From: Lachnospiraceae bacterium
GTDB lineage: Bacteria; Bacillota; Clostridia; Lachnospirales; Anaerotignaceae
DNA: 12,794 nucleotides
Assembly (NCBI GenBank): GCA_028695945.1
Contig: JAQVIB010000030.1
Span: 1 to 12,794, forward strand
Direction: 5' to 3'
In this document: positions 1-8,360 of the stretch, in pieces
How the letters are laid out: every line of letters starts with the position of its first letter
Position numbering within the stretch: the first letter of the stretch is position 1
Position numbers and translations under genes: made by a program
The notes under the pieces: generated by a model
Databases searched by the model: none
Seen by the model: the letters and a program-made list of their open reading frames with translations, nothing else
Told to the model about the DNA's origin: nothing

Positions 1-2514
1 TACAATGATAAGGGAAAGCTAGTATTTAGAGGCAAAGGTGTTGTTACATACTGCGAAACAATGCAGTTGGTATATAGCCTTATGCAAAAAGGCGCTGGAA
101 AATCAGTATCTGCGGAAACACAGACAAAATGGACTTCTGTAATGAATGGGTATAAAATACCTGCTTGGGTACAGCCAGCAGTTGCATATGGTCTTGAAAA
201 CAGCATAGTAACTATTTCAGATATTCCTGGATTTGTTAACAAAAATGGCAAAAGTGTGAATGCTACAAGGCAGGACGTTGCTATTATTTTTGGACGTGCA
301 ATGAAAGATTATGGAACCATAAACCCAGGTGCAAGCCTAAGCTTTAAAGATGCTAGTTCTATAAATGCTGTAGCGGTTCCTTATGTTGATTTACTTAACA
401 GACTTGGAGTAATAAGTGGCGACACTGACGGTAATTATAACCCTAGAAGTACAATTAACAGAGCAGAAATGGCTGTTTTTGTTTCAAAAAGCTATGATGT
501 AATAAAGTCTGGAGCAACTACTTCAAATAACAACACAACCAACAACAATAATAACTCTATAATTAATCCTGTTCAAACTGAGGCAGGTTCTATGACTGGT
601 ACAATTACAGCGGTTACACCTATTGGCAATAGCACGGGTATTACTTTGGATGATGGTTCATCTACCAAGAGCTTTACAGGTGCATCAACAACACCTGTAC
701 TTAGCGGAAGCACCAGAGTTGCTATATCTACCCTAGCGGTTGGCGATAAAATTTTGGTAAGCTATAATGGTCAGGATTTGGTATCTGTTCTTGTTACAAC
801 CAAGGCATCAGACAATAAAACTAACACTAGCACTAGTTCATCAGATATTACAGGAACATATGTAGATATGAGTTCAAGCTATATAAAGGTTAAAGTAAAC
901 GGTTCTACAAAGACATATAATTACATTAAAGATGATTACTATTACACATCATTCTATATTGATGATTCAACATCAACATATTCTAAATTTAGAGATGCCG
1001 TTGGAACAGACAAAACTATACGCCTTGTGTTAGATAGTAACGATAAAATTTCAAAGGCTTATATTGAAGACGGTTTAAGCGGTAAATTTGTAAGCATGAC
1101 CAAAAGTGGTATTAAAATTAAAATAAACGATTCAACAAAATCCTATTATTACAAAGACGATAAATATGATGATGTTACTTTTAGAATAGACGGAAGTTCA
1201 TCTACTTACTCTAGAGTTTATGACAAATCATCCACATCATACACTGTAAAGCTTAAGTTGGATAGCAGGGATAATGTAAAAGAAGTTGATCTTATAACCA
1301 AGAACAATGGAAATGACGGTAATTTTGTAAGCATGACCAAACGTGGTATTAGGGTTAAGGTAAACGGTTCAACAAAAAGTTATGATTTTGTTGACAGTGA
1401 TGAGGAAAATGTTAGATTTAAAATAGATGGAAGCTCTTCTACCTATTCAAGAGTAGATGACAGGGCTTCTTCATCCCACACGGTAAAGCTTACCTTTGAT
1501 AGCCGTGATGAGGTTAAAGAAGTTGACCTTATAACTAAGGACAACGATAGTGATACAAAGTTTACTTATTTAAGTATAAGTTCTACCGATATTGAAGTTA
1601 AGAAAAATGGCTCATCAACATACTATAAGTTTAAGGGTGATGACAGAAGTGAGGTTGATTTCTCAGTTGACGGTGATGACTCTACCTATTCAAAGGTTAA
1701 AAGAAAAGCTGAAACGGGAGATACCATAAAGCTTACTTTTAACAGTGATGACAGGGTTACCAAAGTTAACCTTGTTCAAAATGGAGACGGTGAGGACGAA
1801 ATAAAGGGTACATTTTCAAGCATTGCGGAAGATTATATAAGGATTAAGCCATCATCAAGAAGTTCAACCGAAAAATACTATTTTGATGATGACAGATATT
1901 CCAATGTATCTTTTTATTACAATGATTCAAGCAAGAAATACAGTTATATTGAAAGCAATGCACAAAGTGGCGACTCTGTTAAGTTGGAGTTGGACGGCGA
2001 CGAAGTAACTGCGGTTTATATAACTTCAGATGGTGCTGGAGATGTATCGGGCAGGCTTTCTTACCTTAGCTCATCAACCGTTAGGGTTTCAGGTGACAGC
2101 AGCGAATACAAGTTTGAAGACAGTGATGACTGTGAAGTAGACGTTGAGGACGGACGTTCAAGAACCTTAGATGATTACGATGATTTGAGAGAAGCTTTTG
2201 ATGATGGCAAGAAGATGCAAATTGGAATTACCATTAATAGAGATGATGAAGTAATTGAAATTGAAGGATATGTTTATGAAGTTGAAGGTACGGTTGAATT
2301 GGTTAGTCCGTCTGACAACATAATTAAGGTTAAAACCAGAAGCAGGTCAGTTACCTATTATTTGGACAGCAGTGTAACTATTGAAAATAGCGGAAGTTAT
2401 AGCAATACAATTGCTGGGCTTGCCAGTGCTTATACCGACAAAAAGGATAACATGAAAGTGACGCTTAAACTGAATAGAAATGGGTATGTAGACAAGGTAG
2501 AGGCAAGTTTTTAA
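1..2514 (+). CDS. SLH-domain surface protein with about eight acidic ~80-aa repeats (5' partial)
   Basis: The frame is open to the left edge, so the true start and signal peptide lie outside the window; 837 residues are visible. Numbered from base 1, residues 1-33 look like the second half of an SLH domain, 48-102 a second and 113-169 a third, the last with a clear DTDGNYNP...INRAEMAVF ending. SLH domains bind secondary cell-wall polymers and anchor exported proteins to the Gram-positive wall. An Asn/Thr-rich linker (about 172-190) leads into tandem modules starting near residues 196, 283, 360, 440, 519, 601, 682 and 761. Each has the pattern of alternating strands, K-V-N-G-S-T-K-x-Y, a DD patch, S-S-T-Y-S-x-V, then a T-V-K-L-x-x-D-S-R-D-x-V strand pair. 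The protein is strongly acidic and Ser/Asp rich with almost no Cys. It is probably an S-layer or S-layer-associated protein. I cannot assign the repeats to a named family. The stop is TAA, followed by a strong terminator. Confidence 0.9.
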   Translation, partial: YNDKGKLVFRGKGVVTYCETMQLVYSLMQKGAGKSVSAETQTKWTSVMNGYKIPAWVQPAVAYGLENSIVTISDIPGFVNKNGKSVNATRQDVAIIFGRAMKDYGTINPGASLSFKDASSINAVAVPYVDLLNRLGVISGDTDGNYNPRSTINRAEMAVFVSKSYDVIKSGATTSNNNTTNNNNNSIINPVQTEAGSMTGTITAVTPIGNSTGITLDDGSSTKSFTGASTTPVLSGSTRVAISTLAVGDKILVSYNGQDLVSVLVTTKASDNKTNTSTSSSDITGTYVDMSSSYIKVKVNGSTKTYNYIKDDYYYTSFYIDDSTSTYSKFRDAVGTDKTIRLVLDSNDKISKAYIEDGLSGKFVSMTKSGIKIKINDSTKSYYYKDDKYDDVTFRIDGSSSTYSRVYDKSSTSYTVKLKLDSRDNVKEVDLITKNNGNDGNFVSMTKRGIRVKVNGSTKSYDFVDSDEENVRFKIDGSSSTYSRVDDRASSSHTVKLTFDSRDEVKEVDLITKDNDSDTKFTYLSISSTDIEVKKNGSSTYYKFKGDDRSEVDFSVDGDDSTYSKVKRKAETGDTIKLTFNSDDRVTKVNLVQNGDGEDEIKGTFSSIAEDYIRIKPSSRSSTEKYYFDDDRYSNVSFYYNDSSKKYSYIESNAQSGDSVKLELDGDEVTAVYITSDGAGDVSGRLSYLSSSTVRVSGDSSEYKFEDSDDCEVDVEDGRSRTLDDYDDLREAFDDGKKMQIGITINRDDEVIEIEGYVYEVEGTVELVSPSDNIIKVKTRSRSVTYYLDSSVTIENSGSYSNTIAGLASAYTDKKDNMKVTLKLNRNGYVDKVEASF
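586..2511 (+). repeat. Tandem protein-coding modules of ~230-250 bp
   Basis: About eight consecutive modules of 76-84 codons. Using the conserved Gly (or its equivalent) near each module start as the register point, later copies fall at 853, 1081, 1318, 1555, 1807, 2050 and 2287, and a more divergent first copy starts near 586. The copies at about 1081 and 1318 are the closest, also at DNA level: both contain TTTGTAAGCATGACCAAA followed by GTGGTATTA, and both end in codons for EVDLIT. This points to a relatively recent duplication inside an older repeat array. The last copies have diverged most. Confidence 0.85.
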
Positions 2515-2565
2515 ATAGTAAAAACGGAATGCTTTATATTACAAGGGTGAATATTAAATTAAACT

Positions 2566-2615
2566 AAAAAGTCGGTATTTCAAGAGATTAATCTTTTGAA
2601 AATACCGACTTTTTT
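2566..2615. terminator. Bidirectional intrinsic terminator between convergent genes
   Basis: Long inverted repeat: AAAAAGTCGGTATTT (2566-2580) pairs with the complementary arm ending in ATACCGACTTTTT at 2615. The stem extends through AAGAG/CTTTT with one bulge and closes on a short AT-rich loop (about 2587-2592). A-runs on one side and T-runs on the other let it stop both the surface-protein gene (+) and the small gene read from the right (-), whose stop lies 12 nt away. Confidence 0.9.
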
Positions 2616-2627
2616 GATATAATATTT

Positions 2628-3080
2628 TTATTCCTGTTTTATTTCGGATTCACTTAATGCGTTGTCAATTAATTTTAAAAGTTCTAAAGCACTTCTGAAA
2701 TTTTTGGTTACGTTTTTATCCGCCCAAACAACATTGCCTTGCCATGTGGAGTTTTGCCTGTATTGCACATGAACAACAAAGGTTGCTTGTGAACCTTTTT
2801 GTTCAGTTACTTCTTTTGGTGTCATATGTTTCTCAAGCTCCTTTCCTACATTTTCATTATTATTTTTCCAAAATTCCCTTAGCTTTGTTGAGGCTTGTGG
2901 GAAGTTTATACTGTCAAATAAATTATCTATTTCAATAACCAAATTACAAATATCTATAAAGTAAACGGGTTCGTTAGAATAACAGTGGTATAGCCTTCCA
3001 CTGGTATTTCTATCGGAAATTTTATCAATACATATGCAGATAATATTAGGTGATACTGGATTGATATTTGATGTTAACAT
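2628..3080 (-). CDS. Small conserved-looking protein of unknown function (150 aa)
   Basis: I chose the ATG at 3080 because an excellent AGGAGG site lies 7-8 nt upstream. The longer frame, starting at 3134, adds 18 residues and has no such site. The protein is soluble-looking, without signal peptide or membrane helix. Residues about 28-75 (GRLYHCYSNEPVYFIDICN... with NFPQAS) form one block. A basic/acidic hinge follows, and the C-terminal block (about 99-143) reads TFVVHVQYRQNSTWQGNVVW...FRSALELLKLIDNAL. From general memory, this Q-W-Q-G / FRSxLELxKLxD pattern recurs in small clostridial proteins without known function; I cannot confirm this here. It is read in the same direction as the hem operon, 102 nt downstream of hemL, with no clear terminator between them, so read-through is possible. 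A TATATT/TATTAT -10-like box (about 3097-3107) could serve as its own promoter, but I see no convincing -35. Confidence 0.8.
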   Translation of the reverse strand: MLTSNINPVSPNIICICIDKISDRNTSGRLYHCYSNEPVYFIDICNLVIEIDNLFDSINFPQASTKLREFWKNNNENVGKELEKHMTPKEVTEQKGSQATFVVHVQYRQNSTWQGNVVWADKNVTKNFRSALELLKLIDNALSESEIKQE

Positions 3081-3182
3081 ATTTAATCCCCTCCTGAACC
3101 AATAATATACCACACTTATGGTTAGGAAATCCATTAAAATTATATAGAAATATATTAAAAATTATCTTACTTTTTACTTTGT

Positions 3183-4448
3183 TTATATAAATGATAGAAT
3201 TGTACTACAGGTTTTTTCTATATCCATATCGGTATGTGATGCAGACACGAACATTGCCTCAAACTGTGACGGTGCTATATATATTCCGTTTTCAAGCATA
3301 TGGCTGAAGTAGGTGGCATAACTTTCTGTATTTGAAGACAGTGCTGTATTATAGTCCACAACAGGTGTTTCTGTAAAGAATGCAGACATAAGTGACCCAA
3401 TACGGTTTACATGTACCTTTATGTTAGAAGAAAGAAAGGCTTTCTGGATTTTTTCTGCATTGTGGTCAATTTTTTCATAAAGAGATGGATTTGATTTAAG
3501 AATTTTCAAGGTTTCAATTCCTGCTGTAACTGCAACTGGATTGCCTGAAAGCGTGCCTGCTTGATATACCTTGCCAAGAGGTGAAACAGTACTCATAACA
3601 TCTTTGCGACCGCCATAAACACCAACAGGCATACCACCGCCAACAATTTTACCCAAGGTAGTTAAATCTGGTTTAATATTAAAATATCCTTGAGCACCGC
3701 CTAAACGAAGGCGAAAGCCTGTGATAACTTCGTCGAAAATTAAAAGCGAGTCATTATCTTGTGTTATTTTACGAAGAAAAGGCAGAAAGTCATCTTCTGG
3801 CAGAATAACACCCATATTTGCCGCAACAGGTTCAACTACAACGCAAGCTATTTTATCACGGTATTCATCAAAAAGCTGTGAAACAGAGTCTTTGTTATTA
3901 TATTCTGCAATTAGGGTATAATCGGTATAGCCTTTTGGAACGCCTGCACTGTCTGGTACCGCATTACTAAGAAGTCCAGAACCACTTTTAACCAACAGAC
4001 CATCACTATGGCCATGATAACAGCCTTTAAATTTAATAATCATATCTCGTCCTGTAAAGCCACGTGCGGCACGCACTGCACTCATAACTGCCTCTGTGCC
4101 ACTGCTTACCAAACGAAGCATTTCCATGGATGGCATAAGTTCATTTATAAGTTCAGCAATCTCAACCTCTTTTTTGGTTGGTGCACCAAAGGTAAGTCCA
4201 TCAAGACAGGCTTTTTGAACAGCCTCTATAACCTGTGGGTGTGCATGACCTAAAATTCCAGGACCCCAAGAGCATACATAATCTATAAATTCGTTATTAT
4301 CTTCATCGTAAATTTTACTGCCTTTAGCATGATTTATAAAAAGTGGATTACGTTTTACTGCATTAAAAGCACGCACAGGACTATTTACACCACCTGGCAT
4401 TAGTCTTTTTCCTTCTTCAAACAGGGTATTAGATATTTGGGTATTCAT
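3183..4448 (-). CDS. hemL: Glutamate-1-semialdehyde 2,1-aminomutase
   Basis: PLP-dependent enzyme that converts glutamate-1-semialdehyde to 5-aminolevulinate, the second dedicated step of the C5 route that starts with HemA. At 421 residues it is the usual family length. Visible motifs: RLMPGGVNSPVRAF at the N-terminus (16-28), SSGTEAVMSAVRAARG (115-130) for cofactor phosphate binding, GCYHGHSDG (142-150), the PLP-contacting FDEVITGFR (238-246), and TLGKIVGGGMPVG (264-276) with the Schiff-base lysine at K267. I chose ATG 4448 because GGAGG lies just upstream and the protein then begins as family members do. A longer frame to 4568 runs antiparallel-free into hemB and adds non-homologous residues. 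The start overlaps the hemB stop by one base (TGATG), which indicates translational coupling. It is the last gene of the operon. Confidence 0.97.
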   Translation of the reverse strand: MNTQISNTLFEEGKRLMPGGVNSPVRAFNAVKRNPLFINHAKGSKIYDEDNNEFIDYVCSWGPGILGHAHPQVIEAVQKACLDGLTFGAPTKKEVEIAELINELMPSMEMLRLVSSGTEAVMSAVRAARGFTGRDMIIKFKGCYHGHSDGLLVKSGSGLLSNAVPDSAGVPKGYTDYTLIAEYNNKDSVSQLFDEYRDKIACVVVEPVAANMGVILPEDDFLPFLRKITQDNDSLLIFDEVITGFRLRLGGAQGYFNIKPDLTTLGKIVGGGMPVGVYGGRKDVMSTVSPLGKVYQAGTLSGNPVAVTAGIETLKILKSNPSLYEKIDHNAEKIQKAFLSSNIKVHVNRIGSLMSAFFTETPVVDYNTALSSNTESYATYFSHMLENGIYIAPSQFEAMFVSASHTDMDIEKTCSTILSFI

Positions 4449-5416
4449 CACATTTCCTCCAATAGCCATTTTGCCATATCTAATGCGTGGTAGGTAATTA
4501 ATATTTTTACACCTGCCCGTTTCATGGCAATTAGATTTTCCGTTACAATTCGTTTTTCGTCTATCCATCCATTTTGTGCGGCGGCTTTCACCATTGAATA
4601 TTCTCCGCTTACGTTATATGCAGCAAGTGGAATATTAAAGTTATTGGCAACGGCACGAACAACATCAAGGTAGGCGAGGGCTGGTTTTACCATAACAATA
4701 TCGGCACCTTCTGCAATATCTTCCTCAACCTCACGCAAAGCTTCATTTACATTTGCAAAATCCATTTGGTATGTCTTTCTGTCACCAAAGGAAGGGGCAC
4801 TATCTGCCGCATCTCTGAAGGGCGAATAATATCCACTGGCAAACTTTGCACTATATGCCATAATAGGCGTGTTTTTAAAGCTGTTTTCATCTAGTGCATT
4901 ACGAATATAGCCAATACGTCCGTCCATCATATCGGATGGAGCAATTATATCTGCACCAGCTTGGGCAAGGCTCACGCTCATTTTTGCCAAAAGCGGAAGG
5001 GTTTCATCATTTAAAATTTCGTTGCCACAAATAACACCGCAGTGACCGTGGCTTGTATACTCGCAAAGGCAAACATCTGCAATTACCAGCATTGAAGGGT
5101 ATTTTTCTTTAATGAAACGCACTGCACGTTGAGTTATGCCGTTTTTGGCATATGCACCTGTGCCAAGTTCGTCTTTTTCCTTTGGAATACCGAAAATAAG
5201 TATGCCAGAAATTTTACTGTTATTTACTTCTTCCAATATTTCATCTAAGCGGTCTATTGAATAGCGAAAAACATTGGGCATACTTGGTACAGGATCTTTT
5301 ATATTTTCACCCTCTATTATAAACATTGGGTAAATAAGGTCTGATGGGGTTACAAAGGTTTCCCGCACCATTTTCCTTACTGTTTCGCTAGTGCGAAGTC
5401 GTCTTAATCTATTCAT
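4448..5416 (-). CDS. hemB: Porphobilinogen synthase (5-aminolevulinate dehydratase)
   Basis: Condenses two 5-aminolevulinate molecules to porphobilinogen in the cytoplasm. The 322-residue length is normal. The zinc-type metal site is present as DVCLCEYTSHGHCG, with Cys116, Cys118 and Cys126, so this is the Zn-dependent rather than the Asp/Mg-type enzyme. The two substrate-binding lysines are in AYSAKFASGYYSPFRDA (K191) and VMVKPALAYLDVV (K244, the Schiff-base residue). The N-terminal RLRRLRTSETVRKMVRET and PMFIIEGENIKDPVPSMP match the family. Its ATG overlaps the stop of the upstream cobA-hemD fusion by four bases (ATGA), and its own stop shares a base with the hemL start. Confidence 0.97.
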   Translation of the reverse strand: MNRLRRLRTSETVRKMVRETFVTPSDLIYPMFIIEGENIKDPVPSMPNVFRYSIDRLDEILEEVNNSKISGILIFGIPKEKDELGTGAYAKNGITQRAVRFIKEKYPSMLVIADVCLCEYTSHGHCGVICGNEILNDETLPLLAKMSVSLAQAGADIIAPSDMMDGRIGYIRNALDENSFKNTPIMAYSAKFASGYYSPFRDAADSAPSFGDRKTYQMDFANVNEALREVEEDIAEGADIVMVKPALAYLDVVRAVANNFNIPLAAYNVSGEYSMVKAAAQNGWIDEKRIVTENLIAMKRAGVKILITYHALDMAKWLLEEM

Positions 5417-6885
5417 TTATTTGTAACCTCCTTTAGTATTCTTTGGGCAATACCTTCTGCTGTATAGGTATCTGCTACTATATAGTTTGTTATGCCATGT
5501 GCATTAAGTGCATTTGCTGTTACGTTGCCAATGGCAATGGGAATTGTTTTGATATCCAACTTTAGTTTAAGAACATCAAAGAAATTTGCAACACCAGATG
5601 CACTGGCAAAGGTGATATAATCTAAGTCTGTTGGAAGATTGCACTGGCTATCTACGGTTATATCGTAAATTTTAATTTCGGTATATTGATTTGTATTCAG
5701 CTTACAGGTAAGTTGTTCACTGCCTTGTTTGGCTCTGGGTATAAGTATTTTATCTTCTGAAGAAATTGTGGACAAAAGTGCCTCGCCAAGGGCGGCAGAG
5801 GTAAACTCAGATGGCATAAGGTCTGCATTTATGCCGAAATTGCCAAGAGCCGACCTTGTTCCCTGGCCTATTACTGCAAACTTTATGTGGAAAAGTGAAC
5901 GGATATCCACACCCAATGTTTTAAGGCGGTTAAAAAATATTTTTACTGCATTGGTACTGGTAAAGGCTATCCACGTGTAATTTTTTATATTCATTATTGC
6001 ATTATCAAAGGCTGAACTTTCAATTTCTTCAACTGTTGAGAAAGCCATTGTGTACACGTTAGCTCCAAGGGATTCTAATTTTTCTGAAAGTTTGTAGGTG
6101 AAATCCTGTGTTCCAGTTACACCGATGTTTATATTATCTAATGTCATTGTTATGGTTTTGGAAAAATCCAGATTGCACACATCTCCAACAACTATAATTG
6201 CAGGTGATTTTACAGCACTATTTTTTATTTTTTCTGCCAATGTATTTAGTGTTGCCCTAATGGTAAGTTGATTTTTTGTTGTTCCATTACTAATTACTGC
6301 ACATGGAGTATCTGCGGATTTTCCGTTGGAAATAAGGCCGTTGCAAATTTTTTCTAAATTGCCAAGCCCCATAAGAAAAACCAAAGTTCCTTTAAGTTTT
6401 GCCAAGGTGGAGAAATCTTCGCCAACGGTATTTTCATCGGCAGTATTGCCTGTAATTATGGTTACACTTCGGCTTATTTGCCTATGGGTAACAGGTATTC
6501 CAGCGGCGGCAGGCACAGCAATTGCACTGGTTACACCGCTTACCACTTCATATGGAATGTTTTCATTTTGGAGAGCGATAATTTCTTCGCCACCTCTGCC
6601 AAAAACAAATGGGTCACCACCTTTAAGGCGAACAACGGTATTACCCTTTTTTGCTTCTGAAACAATAAGAGAATTTATTTCCTCTTGTTTCATGGAATGA
6701 CTGCCTGCGGCTTTACCAACATACAGCTTTCTGCAATCCATTTTTCCATATGAAAGAAGCTTTTCATTAGCAAGGCGGTCATAAATAATTACATCGCACT
6801 GTTTAATAAGCTTTAAGCCTTTTAGGGTTATAAGAAGAGGGTCCCCACTGCCAGCACCTACAAGGTATACTATTCCTTTGTTCAT
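5413..6885 (-). CDS. cobA/hemD: Fused uroporphyrinogen-III C-methyltransferase / uroporphyrinogen-III synthase
   Basis: A 490-residue two-domain protein. Residues about 3-240 are an SAM-dependent uroporphyrinogen-III methyltransferase: VGAGSGDPLLIT (9-20), VRLKGGDPFVFGRGGEE (85-101), VSGVTSA (115-121), PVTHR (131-135) and GTLVFLMGL (166-174). It makes precorrin-2. Residues about 252-490 form a uroporphyrinogen-III synthase (HemD): a weakly conserved two-lobed fold, seen through AFTSTNAVKIFF (307-318), AVIGQGTR (337-344), FASASGVANFF (426-436) and IGNVTANAL (452-460). The fusion makes uroporphyrinogen III and methylates it at once, steering flux toward siroheme/cobalamin rather than heme. This fusion is known in clostridia and some other Firmicutes. 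The start overlaps the hemC stop by four bases (ATGA) with GGTGAG upstream. Confidence 0.95.
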   Translation of the reverse strand: MNKGIVYLVGAGSGDPLLITLKGLKLIKQCDVIIYDRLANEKLLSYGKMDCRKLYVGKAAGSHSMKQEEINSLIVSEAKKGNTVVRLKGGDPFVFGRGGEEIIALQNENIPYEVVSGVTSAIAVPAAAGIPVTHRQISRSVTIITGNTADENTVGEDFSTLAKLKGTLVFLMGLGNLEKICNGLISNGKSADTPCAVISNGTTKNQLTIRATLNTLAEKIKNSAVKSPAIIVVGDVCNLDFSKTITMTLDNINIGVTGTQDFTYKLSEKLESLGANVYTMAFSTVEEIESSAFDNAIMNIKNYTWIAFTSTNAVKIFFNRLKTLGVDIRSLFHIKFAVIGQGTRSALGNFGINADLMPSEFTSAALGEALLSTISSEDKILIPRAKQGSEQLTCKLNTNQYTEIKIYDITVDSQCNLPTDLDYITFASASGVANFFDVLKLKLDIKTIPIAIGNVTANALNAHGITNYIVADTYTAEGIAQRILKEVTNK

Positions 6886-7748
6886 AATAACTCACCTGCC
6901 AATTTTGTTGCGGCATTTTTTGCTTGTGAAAGGGGCATTGTTACGGTTTTAACACCGCTGATGCCTATAAAACCAGAAATTGTAAACGTTTCATTTTCTA
7001 TATAGGAATATACGCCAACGGACTGATGGCAGTCTGCACCCAAAAGTGACAGAACTTCTCGCTCGCAATTAAAGGAAATATTTGTTGGTGCATGGTTTAT
7101 TTTTTCAACAATGGCTGATACTTCTGAATTTGGTTTTCCCTCAACGGCAATTATCCCTTGTGCGGCGGCGGGAACAAAGGTACTAGGGTTAAGGTGCTGA
7201 AAAATATAGCCGTTATTAGGTGTTATGCCAAGGCGGTCTAAGCCAGCGGCGGCTAGAACAATGGCGTCAAATTCATTGTCGGTTAACTTTTTTAAACGTG
7301 TTGGTACGTTTCCACGAAGAGGCACACACTTAACATTTGGATACATTTCTTCAAGTTGTTGGCTACGTCTTAGGCTTCCTGTGCCAACTGTGGATAATTT
7401 ATTTGGGTTAAAGGGTTGATTTTCACTAGTAATAAGCACATCTCGGCAATCTGCACGCATTGGTGTGGCTAAAATGGATAAACCAGTGGACAAAGTGGTT
7501 GGCAAGTCCTTACCGCTGTGCACAGCTATATCAATTTTACCGTTTAAAATTGCCTCCTCAAATTCTGTAACAAAAACACCTTTACCACCAAAGGCAAGAA
7601 GAGGTTTATCCAAAATTTTATCCCCTTGTGTGGTTATTTCAACTATTTCAAATTCCACTGACGGACTATATTTTTTAATTTCACTTACAACAAGTTGGGT
7701 TTGGGTAAGTGCAAGGTGGCTTTTACGAGTTCCTATTTTAATTTTCAT
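6882..7748 (-). CDS. hemC: Hydroxymethylbilane synthase (porphobilinogen deaminase)
   Basis: Polymerises four porphobilinogens into hydroxymethylbilane, the substrate of the HemD domain encoded next. It has 288 residues, slightly short of the usual ~310. Motifs: IGTRKSHLALTQTQLV (5-20), HSGKDLPT (77-84) with the catalytic Asp at D81, VGTGSLRRSQQL (121-132), LRGNVPTRLKKL (144-155), LAAAGLDRLG (165-174) and AAQGIIAVE (195-203). The dipyrromethane cofactor is expected on Cys240 in LLGADCHQSVGVYS, where many family members have GGC and a following Pro. The GTGS variant replaces the more common GTSS but keeps the second Ser and both Arg residues. Its ATG lies inside the end of the upstream precorrin-2 dehydrogenase gene (11-nt overlap), another sign of coupled translation. 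Confidence 0.97.
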   Translation of the reverse strand: MKIKIGTRKSHLALTQTQLVVSEIKKYSPSVEFEIVEITTQGDKILDKPLLAFGGKGVFVTEFEEAILNGKIDIAVHSGKDLPTTLSTGLSILATPMRADCRDVLITSENQPFNPNKLSTVGTGSLRRSQQLEEMYPNVKCVPLRGNVPTRLKKLTDNEFDAIVLAAAGLDRLGITPNNGYIFQHLNPSTFVPAAAQGIIAVEGKPNSEVSAIVEKINHAPTNISFNCEREVLSLLGADCHQSVGVYSYIENETFTISGFIGISGVKTVTMPLSQAKNAATKLAGELL

Positions 7749-8358
7749 TTTTTTGCCCTCTTATTATATTTTCTATTTCTTCATCTGAAATTTTGTTTTC
7801 GGTTTTAATCATTTTATCCAAAATTGTGGAAAACACTTCTTTACGTTTAAGTTGAGTGGATATTTGTTCTTTTATTATTGGACGAAGAGTGCCCAAGCGT
7901 TCTGCAATATCGCCATAGTAATGAGGTACATTTTTGGCTATGGTTTTGCCCACAAGTGCTGATACCTGTGGACTTTTTCCAGAGGTGGTTACCCCTGCAA
8001 CAATAGTTTTATTTTTATATATTGAAGGAAAAATGAAAGAGCATTCCTCCATAACGTCTACAACATTTACAAGGATATTTTTACTACGGCAAAACGAACT
8101 TATTTCCGCATTTACTTGAGTGTCATTTGTGGCGGCAATTACAAAAAAGCTATTTTCCAAGTCGGTTAATTCAATTTTACGGTTAATAAGTTTAATGCCT
8201 TCTACTTGTTGCATTTCTTGGCAGAAGAACGGAGAAATGACAGTTATATTACAGCCGAACTGAATTAGCATTTCCGCTTTGCGTGCCGCAACAATTCCAC
8301 CGCCTGCAATGGTACAGTTTTTATTTTCAATGTCTATAAAAAACGGGAAATATGCCAT
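7738..8358 (-). CDS. sirC: Precorrin-2 dehydrogenase / sirohydrochlorin ferrochelatase-family protein
   Basis: A 206-residue protein matching the N-terminal part of CysG and yeast Met8: MAYFPFFIDIENKNCTIAGG, a Rossmann GGGIVAARKAEML (19-31) for NAD, FVIAATNDTQVNAEI (72-86), then VNVVDVMEECSFIFPS (97-112). In the last motif D101 aligns with the Asp of the CysG/Met8 'NVVDD' segment, thought to act in both oxidation and chelation. AGVTTSGKSPQVSALV (121-136) matches the CysG 'SSGGTSPV' region. It oxidises precorrin-2 to sirohydrochlorin. Whether it also inserts iron cannot be read from the sequence, as SirC-type proteins of this size can lack chelatase activity. It carries no methyltransferase domain; that activity is encoded two genes downstream. 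It begins 2 nt after the hemA stop. Confidence 0.92.
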   Translation of the reverse strand: MAYFPFFIDIENKNCTIAGGGIVAARKAEMLIQFGCNITVISPFFCQEMQQVEGIKLINRKIELTDLENSFFVIAATNDTQVNAEISSFCRSKNILVNVVDVMEECSFIFPSIYKNKTIVAGVTTSGKSPQVSALVGKTIAKNVPHYYGDIAERLGTLRPIIKEQISTQLKRKEVFSTILDKMIKTENKISDEEIENIIRGQKNEN

Positions 8359-8360
8359 AA

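Noticed and set aside
3081..3182. Terminator after hemL
   Set aside because: The gap is AT-rich but I found no GC-containing stem followed by a T-run on the minus strand.
4449..4568. N-terminal extension of hemL by 40 residues
   Set aside because: It overlaps the end of hemB, has no family similarity, and the start at 4448 has GGAGG and the TGATG junction.
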